NCBI RefSeq assembly: GCF_023544665.1
Contig: NZ_JAMJFL010000003.1
Location: forward strand, 186,001-250,000
DNA from: Streptomyces sp. YS415
GTDB taxonomy: Bacteria; Actinomycetota; Actinomycetes; Streptomycetales; Streptomycetaceae
Length of the DNA: 64,000 nucleotides
Direction: 5' to 3'
Part shown: positions 17,489 through 25,291 of the stretch, in pieces
Layout of the letters: the number at the start of each line of letters is the position of its first letter
Position numbering within the stretch: position 1 is the stretch's first letter
Notes under the pieces: generated by a model
The model's database searches: none
What the model saw: only the letters and a program-made list of their open reading frames with translations
What the model was told of the DNA's origin: nothing
Program-made: the position numbers and the translations under genes

Positions 17489-17671
17489 TCACCCCGAGCA
17501 GGCGGTCCGCTCGGCCTCGCGCCACTCGCACACCGGGCACAGGGTGAGGCCCTTGTACGACTCCGGGTACTCCGTCGGCTCCCGGCACAGCACACACTCC
17601 GCGTACGGCGGCCCGTCGGCCTTCGGCGGCTTGGTCGCGTCGGCGATCGTGCAGTAGTCGGCGTCGCTCAT
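17489..17671 (-). CDS. Small zinc-ribbon-like six-cysteine protein
   Basis: A 60-residue protein with cysteines at positions 7, 26, 29, 45, 48 and 58. ECVLCREP and LCPVCEWREAE give two CxxC knuckles 16 residues apart, the layout of a zinc ribbon; C7 and C58 (near the C-terminal TACSG) are extra. It has no signal peptide. It lies between the deacetylase and PTH2-like genes on the same strand. A metal-binding or protein-contact role is inference. Confidence 0.65.
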   Translation of the reverse strand: MSDADYCTIADATKPPKADGPPYAECVLCREPTEYPESYKGLTLCPVCEWREAERTACSG

Positions 17672-17689
17672 GCCTCCAGCGTAGAACGG

Positions 17690-18532
17690 TCACCGCCGGT
17701 CGTGGGCGGCCCCGATCAGCTCGGACACCCGGACGAAGCGGAACCCCTGGCGCCGCAGCTCGGGCACGAGGGTGCGGACGGCGCGCTCGGTGGTGGGGGC
17801 GGCGCTGCGGGTGCAGTGCATGACGACGACCGAGCCCGGCCGCACCCCCTCCAGCACCTGCCGGGCCACGGCGTCGGCGTCGGTGGCGAAGGCGTCCCCG
17901 CTCACCACGTCCCACTGCACGGCGGTCACCCCGGCCGGGGTCAGCGCCCTGAGCGCCCGCCGGTCGTAGCACCCCCCGGGGAACCGGAAGTACGGCCTCG
18001 CGTCCGGCACTCCGGCCCTGCGGAAGGCGGCGTACGCCCGCTCCACGTCCGCCCGCATCCGGGCCTCGGGCACGGTCGGCAGGCCGTAGCAGTCGCCGGT
18101 GAAGGCGTAGTGGCTGTAGGAGTGGTTGGCGACCTCGAAGAGCGGGTCCCGGCCGATGCCCCGCGCCTGCCGGGGGTACTCCTCGGCCCACCGCCCGGTC
18201 ATGAACACGGTCGCGGGCACCTTCAGCTCCCGCAGCGCCTCGATGAGCCCCGGATTGTCGAACCGCTCCCCGGCCGCGGCCCGCGGTCCCTGGTCGGCGG
18301 TCATGTCGGCGTCGAAGGTGAGCGCGACGGTCCTGTCCGGGGTCCGGGGCCCGTTCGTGAACACGGGGGTGAGTCCGGCGGGGCCCGGCGCGAGCGTCGG
18401 CGGCTGCGACGGCGCGGCGGAGGCCGCGGAGGGCGCCGGGCGAGCGGCTCGGGGGGCCTGGGGGGCGCCGCAGGCGGCGAGTGCGGCGCCCAGGACACAG
18501 ACGGCGGTGATGCTGCGTACGCGAGTGATCAC
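17690..18532 (-). CDS. Polysaccharide deacetylase lipoprotein (NodB domain, CE4)
   Basis: A 280-residue exported enzyme. The signal peptide ends in a lipobox LAACG with C21 as the lipidation site, then an Ala/Pro/Ser linker to about residue 55. The NodB domain has motif 1 LTFDADMTAD (D74, D76), motif 2 NHSYSH (H137, H141) and motif 3 RFPGGCYD; the late histidine motif is VVMHCT. These are the metal ligands and catalytic residues of CE4 deacetylases that act on peptidoglycan or chitin-like polymers. The cell-wall substrate is inferred from the family and lipid anchor. Confidence 0.9.
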   Translation of the reverse strand: MITRVRSITAVCVLGAALAACGAPQAPRAARPAPSAASAAPSQPPTLAPGPAGLTPVFTNGPRTPDRTVALTFDADMTADQGPRAAAGERFDNPGLIEALRELKVPATVFMTGRWAEEYPRQARGIGRDPLFEVANHSYSHYAFTGDCYGLPTVPEARMRADVERAYAAFRRAGVPDARPYFRFPGGCYDRRALRALTPAGVTAVQWDVVSGDAFATDADAVARQVLEGVRPGSVVVMHCTRSAAPTTERAVRTLVPELRRQGFRFVRVSELIGAAHDRR

Positions 18533-18614
18533 CGTATGAGAATCACGGCGACATGCGTCTTATCCGATTTCGGGCGCCGCCGACACGGGGCCGTGTCACC
18601 CGGTCAGCGGCCGG

Positions 18615-19994
18615 TCACCTGCGCCAGGGGCCCGTCACCGCGAACGTCGTGCCCGGGGTGTAGCAGTTGACGTACATCGTCCCGCCGTCCGGGGAGAAGG
18701 CGACGCCGGCGAACTCGCCCCATTCCGGTTCCTCGGGTGTGCCGATGTTCTGGGCGTTGCGGGCCATCGCGTAGACCTCGCCGCGGCGGGTGACGCCGTA
18801 GACGTGCTGGGCGCCGTTGCCGTCCTCGCAGACCATGAGGCCGCCGGAGGGGGCCAGGCAGATGTTGTCGGGGGACTCGCCGGGGAGCTGGATGTCCGTG
18901 TCGGGGCCGAAGACGATCACCAGGGTGAGCCGGCGGCGCTCGGGGTCGTAGCGCCAGATCTGGCCGTAGTGGTCCGCCGCCGAGCCCTCGGCACTGCGGG
19001 CGAAGGACGACACGAAGTAGACCGAGCGGCCGCCCCAGTAGCAGCCCTCCAGCTTCTGGGCGTGGGTGATGCCCCGGGGGCCGAAGTCCTGGAGGCGGAT
19101 GGGGGTCTCGGCGGCCAGGGGGTCCGGTACGTCCACCCACTCGACGCGGTCGAAGGAGGCTCCCGGTTCCTGGATCGACGACAGGTCCGGTACGTCCGGC
19201 ACCCGCATCGCCTGGAGGCGGCCGCCCGCCCGCAGGGAGCCTCCGCCGCCGAGGGGCCGGTGCGGGAGGAAGCGGTAGAACAGGCCGAAGGGCTTCTGGA
19301 AGGCGTCCTCGGTCTCGTAGACGATGCCGCGTCTCGGGTCCACCGACACCGCCTCGTGCTGGAAGCGGCCCATCGCGGTCAGCGGTACCGCGCCGCTGCG
19401 GTGCGGGTCCGCCGGGTCCACCTCGAAGATGAAGCCGTGGTCCTTGGTGTAGCCGTTGGTGCCCGCCTTGTCCTCGGTCTCCTCGCAGGTCAGCCAGGTA
19501 CCCCAGGGAGTGGGCCCGCCCGCGCAGTTGACCGCCGTACCGGCGATGCCGACGCGCTCGGCGAGGACCTTGCCGCGCGCGTCCAGGGTCAGCGTCGTGC
19601 AGCCGCCCTTGCCCTGCGGGTCGTACGTCAGTCCCTCGACCGCCGGGACGGCGAGCCGTGCGGTGGCGCGGTTCTCGTGGTTGCGGACCAGGTGGACCCT
19701 GCCGTGCCGGCCGGGCAGGGCGGCCATGCCGTCGTGGTTCGAGGGGACCGGTCCCTCTCCCGAGCGCAGGGGGTCGCCCTCACGGGACAGGACCCGGTAG
19801 CGGAAACCTTTCGGCAGGTCGAGGAGGCCGTTCGGGTCGGGGACGAGGGGGCCGTAACCGGTGTGGCCCAGGTCCTGCGCGGCGGCTGTGCCCGCGAAGA
19901 GTTCGCTGAGGTTTCCGGCGAAGGCGATCGAGACGCCCAGGGCGCCGGTGCGGGCGAGCATCTGACGGCGGTTCTGCAAGCCGTGGTCGGACAT
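18615..19994 (-). CDS. PhoX-like phosphatase (DUF839), Tat-exported
   Basis: A 459-residue protein starting with a twin-arginine signal, NRRQMLARTGALGVSIAFAG, ending near GTAAAQ. The mature part matches the PhoX/DUF839 family, with VRNHENRATARL, WGTWLTCEETEDK, GRFQHEAVSVDP and EDGNGAQHVYGV, acidic sites expected to bind calcium and iron in PhoX alkaline phosphatases. Tat export fits a folded metalloenzyme. It would release phosphate from organic esters outside the cell. The upstream GTTCACC half-sites resemble PHO-box units, though they are inverted rather than tandem. Confidence 0.88.
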   Translation of the reverse strand: MSDHGLQNRRQMLARTGALGVSIAFAGNLSELFAGTAAAQDLGHTGYGPLVPDPNGLLDLPKGFRYRVLSREGDPLRSGEGPVPSNHDGMAALPGRHGRVHLVRNHENRATARLAVPAVEGLTYDPQGKGGCTTLTLDARGKVLAERVGIAGTAVNCAGGPTPWGTWLTCEETEDKAGTNGYTKDHGFIFEVDPADPHRSGAVPLTAMGRFQHEAVSVDPRRGIVYETEDAFQKPFGLFYRFLPHRPLGGGGSLRAGGRLQAMRVPDVPDLSSIQEPGASFDRVEWVDVPDPLAAETPIRLQDFGPRGITHAQKLEGCYWGGRSVYFVSSFARSAEGSAADHYGQIWRYDPERRRLTLVIVFGPDTDIQLPGESPDNICLAPSGGLMVCEDGNGAQHVYGVTRRGEVYAMARNAQNIGTPEEPEWGEFAGVAFSPDGGTMYVNCYTPGTTFAVTGPWRR

Positions 19995-20059
19995 GGTGGA
20001 ACCTTCCTGCTGGCGGACAGGACTGTGTCGACGCCGTGTCTACCATTTGGTTCCGGCCA

Positions 20060-20089
20060 GGTGAACCACGCGCGTAGAGCGAGTTCACC
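20060..20089. promoter_or_regulatory. GGTGAAC-N16-GTTCACC dyad upstream of the PhoX-like gene
   Basis: The two seven-base arms are perfect inverted copies, 66-95 bases upstream of the phosphatase start. Read on the minus strand, the downstream arm extends to GTTCACCTGGC, which fits the 11-base PHO-box unit consensus of Streptomyces PhoP. Canonical PHO boxes are direct repeats, so this is only a candidate PhoP or other regulator site. Confidence 0.35.
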
Positions 20090-20138
20090 GACGAGGCGGC
20101 CAATAACGGACGATATGCGCAAGGGTGTCGCGGGCCGT

Positions 20139-20176
20139 GTGCCCTCGGGGCGGGGACGGCCCCGCCCCGAGGGCAC
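20139..20176. terminator. Strong hairpin downstream of the SulP gene
   Basis: Two perfectly complementary 17-base arms (20139-20155 and 20160-20176), very GC-rich, enclose a four-base loop, starting four bases past the SulP stop codon. Position and stability fit a terminator for the carbonic anhydrase-SulP operon; there is no T-run, as is common in Streptomyces. It would also insulate the divergent promoter region of the phosphatase gene. Confidence 0.8.
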
Positions 20177-20179
20177 CCG

Positions 20180-21646
20180 TCAGGGTGAGGTGACCCGCAC
20201 CGGGTCGGTGCCCGCCGCGCTGTGCCGCCCGGCCCACGTCTCCAGTGCCGTACGGCAGGCGTGGTCCAGGTGGTGCAGCCCGGACAGGTCCAGTTCCACC
20301 GGCCGGTCCTGGGGCAGCGCCTCCAGGCTGTCGAGTATCTTCGGCAGCCGCAGGAAGGTGGCGTTGCCCGACAGGTACGCCTGGACCGGCCCGGCGCCCT
20401 TGTCCACCACCTCCAGCTTCAGGTGCGAGGCCTGCCAGGCCGTCTTGGCGACGGCCAGCGCGAGACCGATGAGCACCCCCTCGAACATGCTGACCGCGAC
20501 GATCGACCCGGCCGTGACCACGAGGATCAGCACCTCACCGCGGTGCTCGGGCCACAGCGAGCGGATCGCGCGCACGGGGATCAGCTTGGCTCCGGCGTGC
20601 ACCAGTACGCCCGCCAGGGCCGGGAGCGGAATCCAGGCCAGCACGGACGGCAGCAGCGCCGCGAACAGCAGCAGCCAGACGCCGTGCATCACCCGGGAGG
20701 CCTTGGTCCGGGCCCCGGCCTGGACGTTGGCCGAGCTGCGCACGATCACCGCGGTCATCGGCAGCGCGCCGAGCGCTCCGCACACGGTGTTGCCCGCGCC
20801 CTGGGCGATCAGCTCCTTGTCGTACTCGGTGCGCGGACCGTCGTGCATCCGGTCCACCGCCGCCGCGCTGAACAGCGACTCCGCGGACGCGATCAGCGTG
20901 AAGGCGACGATCGTGACGAGCAGCCCCACATCCGCGAGCTGCCCGAAGGAGCTCGGCGACGGCGGCTGGACCGAGCCCAGCAGCCCCTTCACCTCGACGG
21001 TGGCCACCGGCAGCGCGAACACCGTCGCGCCCAGCGTCGCCAGCCCCACAGCCGCGAGCGGACCGGGCACCGTGCGCAGCGCGCCCGGCATCCGCTTCCA
21101 CAGCACCAGGACGGCGATCGTGCCCGCGCCGAGTCCCAGCGAGGCCAGTGCCCCGGTGTCGCCGAGGGCGTCGGCGAGCGCACCGGGCAGCCCGGCTATT
21201 TTCGCCGCACCGGAGGCCGGCGCCGCCGCGCCGGCCATGGCGTAGAGCTGGCCGGCGATGAGCACGAGACCGATGCCGGCCAGCATGCCCTCGACGACCG
21301 CGACCGAGATGGCCCGGAACCAGCGCCCGAGCCGGAGGGCGCCCATCAGGAGCTGGAGCAGGCCCGTGGCCGGCACGATCACACCGAGCGCGGGCAGCCC
21401 GAACTCCTGGACGGCCTCGAAGACCAGCACGGTCAGGCCCGCCGCGGGGCCCGACACCTGGAGGCTGCTGCCCCGCATCATGCCCGTGACGATGCCGCCC
21501 ACGATGCCGGTGACCAGGCCCAGTTCGGCCGGGACACCGGAGGCGACGGCCACGCCCACGCACAGCGGCAGCGCGACCAGGAACACGACCAGGGAAGCGG
21601 CGAAGTCCCGCCGCAGATGCGGGAAGGCGGTCGCCGCCGCCCTCAC
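20180..21646 (-). CDS. SulP family anion transporter with STAS domain, probable bicarbonate transporter
   Basis: A 488-residue integral membrane protein with about 10-14 hydrophobic segments and an N-terminal LRRDFAASLVVFLVALPLC typical of SulP. The conserved transport region includes VASGVPAELGLVTGIVGG and SSLQVSGPAAGLTVLVFEAV. The last 90 residues, with DRPVELDLSGLHHLDHACR, form a STAS domain. SulP members move sulfate, bicarbonate or dicarboxylates. Its GTG start overlaps the carbonic anhydrase stop as GTGA, which favours bicarbonate as substrate; that choice is inference from context. Confidence 0.88.
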   Translation of the reverse strand: MRAAATAFPHLRRDFAASLVVFLVALPLCVGVAVASGVPAELGLVTGIVGGIVTGMMRGSSLQVSGPAAGLTVLVFEAVQEFGLPALGVIVPATGLLQLLMGALRLGRWFRAISVAVVEGMLAGIGLVLIAGQLYAMAGAAAPASGAAKIAGLPGALADALGDTGALASLGLGAGTIAVLVLWKRMPGALRTVPGPLAAVGLATLGATVFALPVATVEVKGLLGSVQPPSPSSFGQLADVGLLVTIVAFTLIASAESLFSAAAVDRMHDGPRTEYDKELIAQGAGNTVCGALGALPMTAVIVRSSANVQAGARTKASRVMHGVWLLLFAALLPSVLAWIPLPALAGVLVHAGAKLIPVRAIRSLWPEHRGEVLILVVTAGSIVAVSMFEGVLIGLALAVAKTAWQASHLKLEVVDKGAGPVQAYLSGNATFLRLPKILDSLEALPQDRPVELDLSGLHHLDHACRTALETWAGRHSAAGTDPVRVTSP

Positions 21647-22221
21647 AGCGCCTCGAAGGTGTCGGTGTCGGCGCGGTGTTCCCGCACGGCGCCGGTGTGC
21701 ACCTCGTAGTACCAGCCGTGCAGGGTCAGTCGGCGTTCCTTCAGTTTCGCCTCGATGAAGGGGTAGGAGCGCAGCCGTAGCAGCTGGGTGAGGACGTGGC
21801 TCTGGACGCCCGCGGCGACGGCCGGGTCCTCGGCCGCTCCGGTCGGGCGCGGGGTCGCGTGCGTCAGCCAGTCGCGCACGGCAGGTACGGCGTCCAGGTC
21901 GTCGCCGCGCACCAGCGCGCCGACGGCACCGCAGTGGGAGTGGCCGCAGACCACGATGTCGCCGACGCCGAGGACTTCCACGGCGTACTCGATGGTGGCC
22001 GCCTCGCTGGTGGGGTGCTCGGAGGCGTACGGCGGGACGATGTTGCCCGCGGTGCGCAGCTCGAAGAGCTCGCCGGGGCGGGCGCCCGTGATCAGGGCCG
22101 GCACGACCCGGGAGTCCGAGCAGGTGATGAAGAGCACCTGCGGGGACTGGCCTTCGGCGAGCTCGGCGAACTCCTCAGGGCGCTGTCCGAACGTACGGGC
22201 GTTGTCGATGAGGGGCTGCAT
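21643..22221 (-). CDS. Beta-class carbonic anhydrase
   Basis: A 192-residue beta-carbonic anhydrase interconverting CO2 and bicarbonate. The zinc ligands are visible: C34 in FITCSDSRVV, H94 and C97 in VVCGHSHCGAVG, with D36 and R38 forming the catalytic Asp-Arg pair. ATG at 22221 has a strong AGGAGG about 13 bases upstream. Its stop overlaps the SulP start, giving a coupled hydration and transport pair. An upstream small ORF and palindrome may form a leader region. Confidence 0.93.
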   Translation of the reverse strand: MQPLIDNARTFGQRPEEFAELAEGQSPQVLFITCSDSRVVPALITGARPGELFELRTAGNIVPPYASEHPTSEAATIEYAVEVLGVGDIVVCGHSHCGAVGALVRGDDLDAVPAVRDWLTHATPRPTGAAEDPAVAAGVQSHVLTQLLRLRSYPFIEAKLKERRLTLHGWYYEVHTGAVREHRADTDTFEAL

Positions 22222-22297
22222 AGGTCGTGATTCCTCCTGGCGCGCCGCACAGGGGCGCGTCGGACGGGCAGGACAAAGCAGAGTGGGGGAAGCTGCT

Positions 22298-22311
22298 CCG
22301 CTGATCAGCGG
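22298..22311. promoter_or_regulatory. Perfect 14-base palindrome CCGCTGATCAGCGG
   Basis: The sequence equals its own reverse complement. It spans the stop codon of the candidate leader ORF and lies 77 bases upstream of the carbonic anhydrase start. It could be a protein-binding site or part of a leader hairpin. Confidence 0.4.
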
Positions 22312-22439
22312 CGGACCACCCGGCGCGCCCGGGCTCTGGCCTTTGCGTGACGGACCGTGTGCGCGGGTGCGAAGGATGCGGCGGGAGCGAAGAGTTCGAG
22401 GGCCGGCATGGCGGTGGTGGGGGCCTGCTCTGGGGCCAT
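22305..22439 (-). CDS. Candidate leader peptide / small ORF upstream of carbonic anhydrase
   Basis: A 44-codon ORF starting at ATG behind GAGG ten bases upstream. The product begins MAPEQAPTTAMPALELFAPA and ends in an Arg-rich tail (ARARARRVVRR). About four fifths of its third codon positions are G or C, lower than true genes here but above random AT-richer intergenic sequence. It lies within the carbonic anhydrase leader, 84 bases before that gene's start. Whether it is translated is unknown. Confidence 0.35.
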   Translation of the reverse strand: MAPEQAPTTAMPALELFAPAASFAPAHTVRHAKARARARRVVRR

Positions 22440-22614
22440 ATCCGTCGTACCTCGGAACACGCGCCCTCCTCCGGTCGTCCCGCACTTCTAGTACGCCCCA
22501 ACAGTTGGTCAACCGCTGGTCAAGAAACACGTTAACCCTGCAAAGTTGTTTGCAGGGTCAACTCGGCGCTTCGCGCGGAAGAGGGCCTGAAATGTGGGGG
22601 CGGCCTGGCCTGAA

Positions 22615-23724
22615 CTAGGCGGTTCGGACGAGGTCCTTCGCGTCCCGGGCGAGCGCGGTGAGGCGGGAGATCGCGCGGAAGTACTTCTTGCGGTACCCGC
22701 CCTTCAGCATCTCCTCGCTGAACAGCTGATCGAACGGCAGGCCCGAGGCCAGCACGGGCACTTCACGGTCGTAGAGCCGGTCCGCGAGCACCACCAGCCG
22801 CAGCGCGGTGGACTGGTCCGGAACCGGCCGCACATCGGTCAGGCACACCGCCGTCACGCCGTCGGTCAGCGCGCCGTACCGGCTGGGGTGCACCCTCGCC
22901 AGGTGTTCCAGCAGCCGCGGGAAGTCGTCGAGCGAGGCGCCCGCGGTCTCCTGGGCCGCCCGTGTCACCTGCTCGTCGTCGAACGGCGCCGGAGCCTCGG
23001 GCAGGCCGCGGTGGCGGTAGTCCTCGCCGTCGATGCGCAGCGGGCGGAAGTGCGCCGACAGGCCCTGGATCTCCCGCAGGAAGTCGGCCGCGGCGAAGCG
23101 GCCCTCGCCGAGCTTGCCGGGCAGCGTGTTGGACGTGGCGGCGAGGGCGACCCCCGCGTCGACCAGCTTGCCGAGCAGGGTGGAGACGAGGACCGTGTCG
23201 CCGGGGTCGTCCAGCTCGAACTCGTCGATGCACAGCAGGCGGTGCCCGGACAGGGTCTGCACCGTCTGCTGGAAGCCCAGGGCGCCGACGAGGTTGGTCA
23301 GCTCCACGAAGGTGCCGAACGCCTTGAGGGACGGTTCGGCCGGGGTGGCGTGCCAGAGCGAGGCGAGCAGGTGGGTCTTGCCCACGCCGTAGCCGCCGTC
23401 CAGGTAGACGCCCCGGGGACCTGCGGGGGTCTTGGGCGCCTTGGGCCTGCCGAGGCCGAAGAAGCCGCGCCTGCCGGAGCCGGCCGCCTGCGCGCCGCCG
23501 AGTCCCGCCGCGAAGGACTCCAGGACGTGGACCGCCTCCGTCTGGCTGGGCTGGTTCGGGTCCGGGATGTACGTGCCGAAGCGGACCGAGTCGAAGCGGG
23601 GCGGGGGGACCATCTCCGCCACCAGCCGGTCCGCGGGGACGCGCGGCTCGCGGGAGCAGAGGGAGAGCGGGGTCGCTTCGGCTATCGGGGACTCGCCGGC
23701 GGAGCTGGAGGAGGACACGTTCAC
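22615..23724 (-). CDS. zapE: Cell division protein ZapE / AFG1-like ATPase
   Basis: A 369-residue P-loop ATPase. Walker A is GGYGVGKTHLL near residue 124, Walker B is LLCIDEFELDD, and an ATSNTLPGKL sensor-like stretch follows. The N-terminal region PPPRFDSVRFGTYIPDPNQPSQ is typical of actinobacterial members. ZapE in Proteobacteria acts at the division ring, and AFG1 in mitochondria helps turn over membrane proteins; the actinobacterial role is not established. The GTG start gives VNVSSSSSAGES; a second GTG two codons later is possible. It is divergent from the reductase gene across 98 bases. Confidence 0.85.
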   Translation of the reverse strand: MNVSSSSSAGESPIAEATPLSLCSREPRVPADRLVAEMVPPPRFDSVRFGTYIPDPNQPSQTEAVHVLESFAAGLGGAQAAGSGRRGFFGLGRPKAPKTPAGPRGVYLDGGYGVGKTHLLASLWHATPAEPSLKAFGTFVELTNLVGALGFQQTVQTLSGHRLLCIDEFELDDPGDTVLVSTLLGKLVDAGVALAATSNTLPGKLGEGRFAAADFLREIQGLSAHFRPLRIDGEDYRHRGLPEAPAPFDDEQVTRAAQETAGASLDDFPRLLEHLARVHPSRYGALTDGVTAVCLTDVRPVPDQSTALRLVVLADRLYDREVPVLASGLPFDQLFSEEMLKGGYRKKYFRAISRLTALARDAKDLVRTA

Positions 23725-23822
23725 CGATTTTAGGGGGTGGCGCGCGGGCGGCCTCCCCGGTGCGGGCCGGCCGGGGGAGTGCGCGCCGGTGTGTCCTCGC
23801 CCGTGCGTGGAACACTGCCCGC

Positions 23823-24578
23823 ATGCGACGCCTGTTCCCAGTGACCGATCAGACGGACGACCGTGAGTGGACGCTCGACGAGCTGGCCGAGGTCTACGCC
23901 TACCCCGACCCCGCCGAGCCCCGGCTGCGCGCCAACATGGTCTCCACGCTCGACGGGGCCGCCCAGTACGACGGCAGGTCGCAGCCGATCTCCAGCGCGA
24001 CCGACATGCGGATCTTCGGCACCCTGCGGGCGCTGGCGGATGCCGTGGTCGTCGGTGCGGAAACGGTACGCCAGGAGGGGTACCGGCCCGCACGCGCGCG
24101 TGCCGAGTTCGCGGCGCGGCGCGAGGCGGCCGGCCAGGCGCCCGCGCCGGCCATCGCCGTCGTCACCGCCGGTCTCGACCTGGATTTCTCCCTTCCGCTC
24201 TTCGCCTCCCCGCTGGTGCCGACGATCGTGCTGACCGGTGCCGGGGCGGCCCCGGAGCGGATCGCCGCCGCCGGGAAGGCGGGGGTGCGGGTGCTCTTCG
24301 CCGGTGACGGCGCCGGGGTGGACCCGGGCCGGCTCGTCCAGGCGCTCGCCGGGCTCGGCCACCGGCGGCTGCTGACCGAGGGCGGGCCGCGGCTGCTCGG
24401 CCAGCTGATCGCGGCCGGGGTGCTCGACGAGCTCTGTCTGACCGTGTCCCCGATGCTCACCGCGGGCAACGCGCAGCGGATCGCGGACGGGCCCCCGGTG
24501 GAGCTGCCCCGGAAGTTCGCACTGATGTCCATGCTGGAGGAGGAGGGCTTCCTCTTCACCCGGTACGGCCGGGTCTGA
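23823..24578 (+). CDS. Pyrimidine reductase family protein (RibD C-terminal domain-like)
   Basis: A 251-residue protein matching the RibD C-terminal/dihydrofolate-reductase-like fold: RANMVSTLDGAAQYDGRS near residue 38, ADAVVVGAETVRQEGYRPA near 75, and the C-terminal RLLTEGGPRLLGQLIAAGVLDEL. RibD reductases reduce the ribosyl side chain of a riboflavin precursor with NADPH. No deaminase half is fused and no other riboflavin gene is adjacent, so an unrelated reductase role is equally possible. Confidence 0.8.
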   Translation: MRRLFPVTDQTDDREWTLDELAEVYAYPDPAEPRLRANMVSTLDGAAQYDGRSQPISSATDMRIFGTLRALADAVVVGAETVRQEGYRPARARAEFAARREAAGQAPAPAIAVVTAGLDLDFSLPLFASPLVPTIVLTGAGAAPERIAAAGKAGVRVLFAGDGAGVDPGRLVQALAGLGHRRLLTEGGPRLLGQLIAAGVLDELCLTVSPMLTAGNAQRIADGPPVELPRKFALMSMLEEEGFLFTRYGRV

Positions 24579-24745
24579 CGGGGGCGGCGGGGCGCCGGCC
24601 CGGGCGCCGGGGTCCGGTAAAGGGCGGAATAAGCCGTTCCGTTTAGCCCCCGGCGGGCACACTGAATGTCGCAGTCCTCGTGCGATCACGGGGCAGGATG
24701 GTTTCCGCAGGGCCTTGTCGGGCCCTGTCGCAGAAGGGGCGTCTG

Positions 24746-25219
24746 GTGTTCAGAAGCGTATTGATGATCGAGAAGGCCCTGACCTCCGCGGACGTGGAGT
24801 TCGTCACCACGCTGCACGGGGACGAGCCGGTCTTCTTCCATGTGCTGCTCCAGCCGCGCGGCGACCAGGCGGACCGCCTGCTGCGGGCCATCGACGACGT
24901 GGCGCTGGGGGAGCTGGACGAGGCGGCCCGCGAGGGGGAGACGCCGGAGGGCGAGGAGGCCAGGGGGTTCGGGGAGCGGGCGCTCGCCGTCTCCCTCCAG
25001 GCGCTGCGGGCGTCCGGGAGCGAGGCGGACGGGCGGTTGATCGAGGACCATCCGCTGGACGCGCTGAAGTCCCTGGTGGACGAGGTGAGGGCGGACGAGG
25101 TGATCGTCCTCACCGATCCGCACTACGTGGAGGAGTTCTTCCACCGCGACTGGGCCTCGCGGGCCCGCCACAAGGTGGGAGTGCCGGTGCTGAAGCTCTT
25201 CTCGCACAGCAAGGCGTAG
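24746..25219 (+). CDS. Conserved hypothetical protein upstream of murC
   Basis: A 157-residue soluble protein beginning VFRSVLMIEKALTSADVEFV. The GTG start has AAGGGG seven bases upstream; an internal ATG at 24764 is the alternative. The fold looks alpha/beta, with GDEPVFFHVLLQPRGDQADR and a C-terminal ADEVIVLTDPHYVEEFFHRDW resembling nucleotide-binding universal-stress-like proteins, but I cannot assign a function. It lies 72 bases ahead of murC on the same strand. Confidence 0.72.
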   Translation: MFRSVLMIEKALTSADVEFVTTLHGDEPVFFHVLLQPRGDQADRLLRAIDDVALGELDEAAREGETPEGEEARGFGERALAVSLQALRASGSEADGRLIEDHPLDALKSLVDEVRADEVIVLTDPHYVEEFFHRDWASRARHKVGVPVLKLFSHSKA

Positions 25220-25291
25220 GTCCTGGCCGGCCGCCGCACCCCATAGGCTGGGGGCACCTTCACGTCGTACCGGATCTTGGGAGATATGTAC

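Larger units (their letters stand above)
22222..22614. other. 393-base gap upstream of carbonic anhydrase
   Basis: The gap separates the carbonic anhydrase start from the stop of the ZapE gene, both on the minus strand. It holds a candidate 44-codon leader ORF (22305-22439), a perfect 14-base palindrome overlapping the ORF's end, and an AT-richer stretch near 22490-22560 that is the best place for a promoter. I see no RNA gene. Confidence 0.5.

Noticed and set aside
20222..21709. 495-codon plus-strand frame across the SulP gene
   Set aside because: It lies exactly antisense to a clear SulP transporter and has extreme Arg/Gln/His composition.
24579..24745. Possible terminator after the RibD-like gene (GGCGCC-rich stretch)
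   Set aside because: GGCGCC motifs are self-palindromic, but the flanks do not pair; no convincing hairpin.
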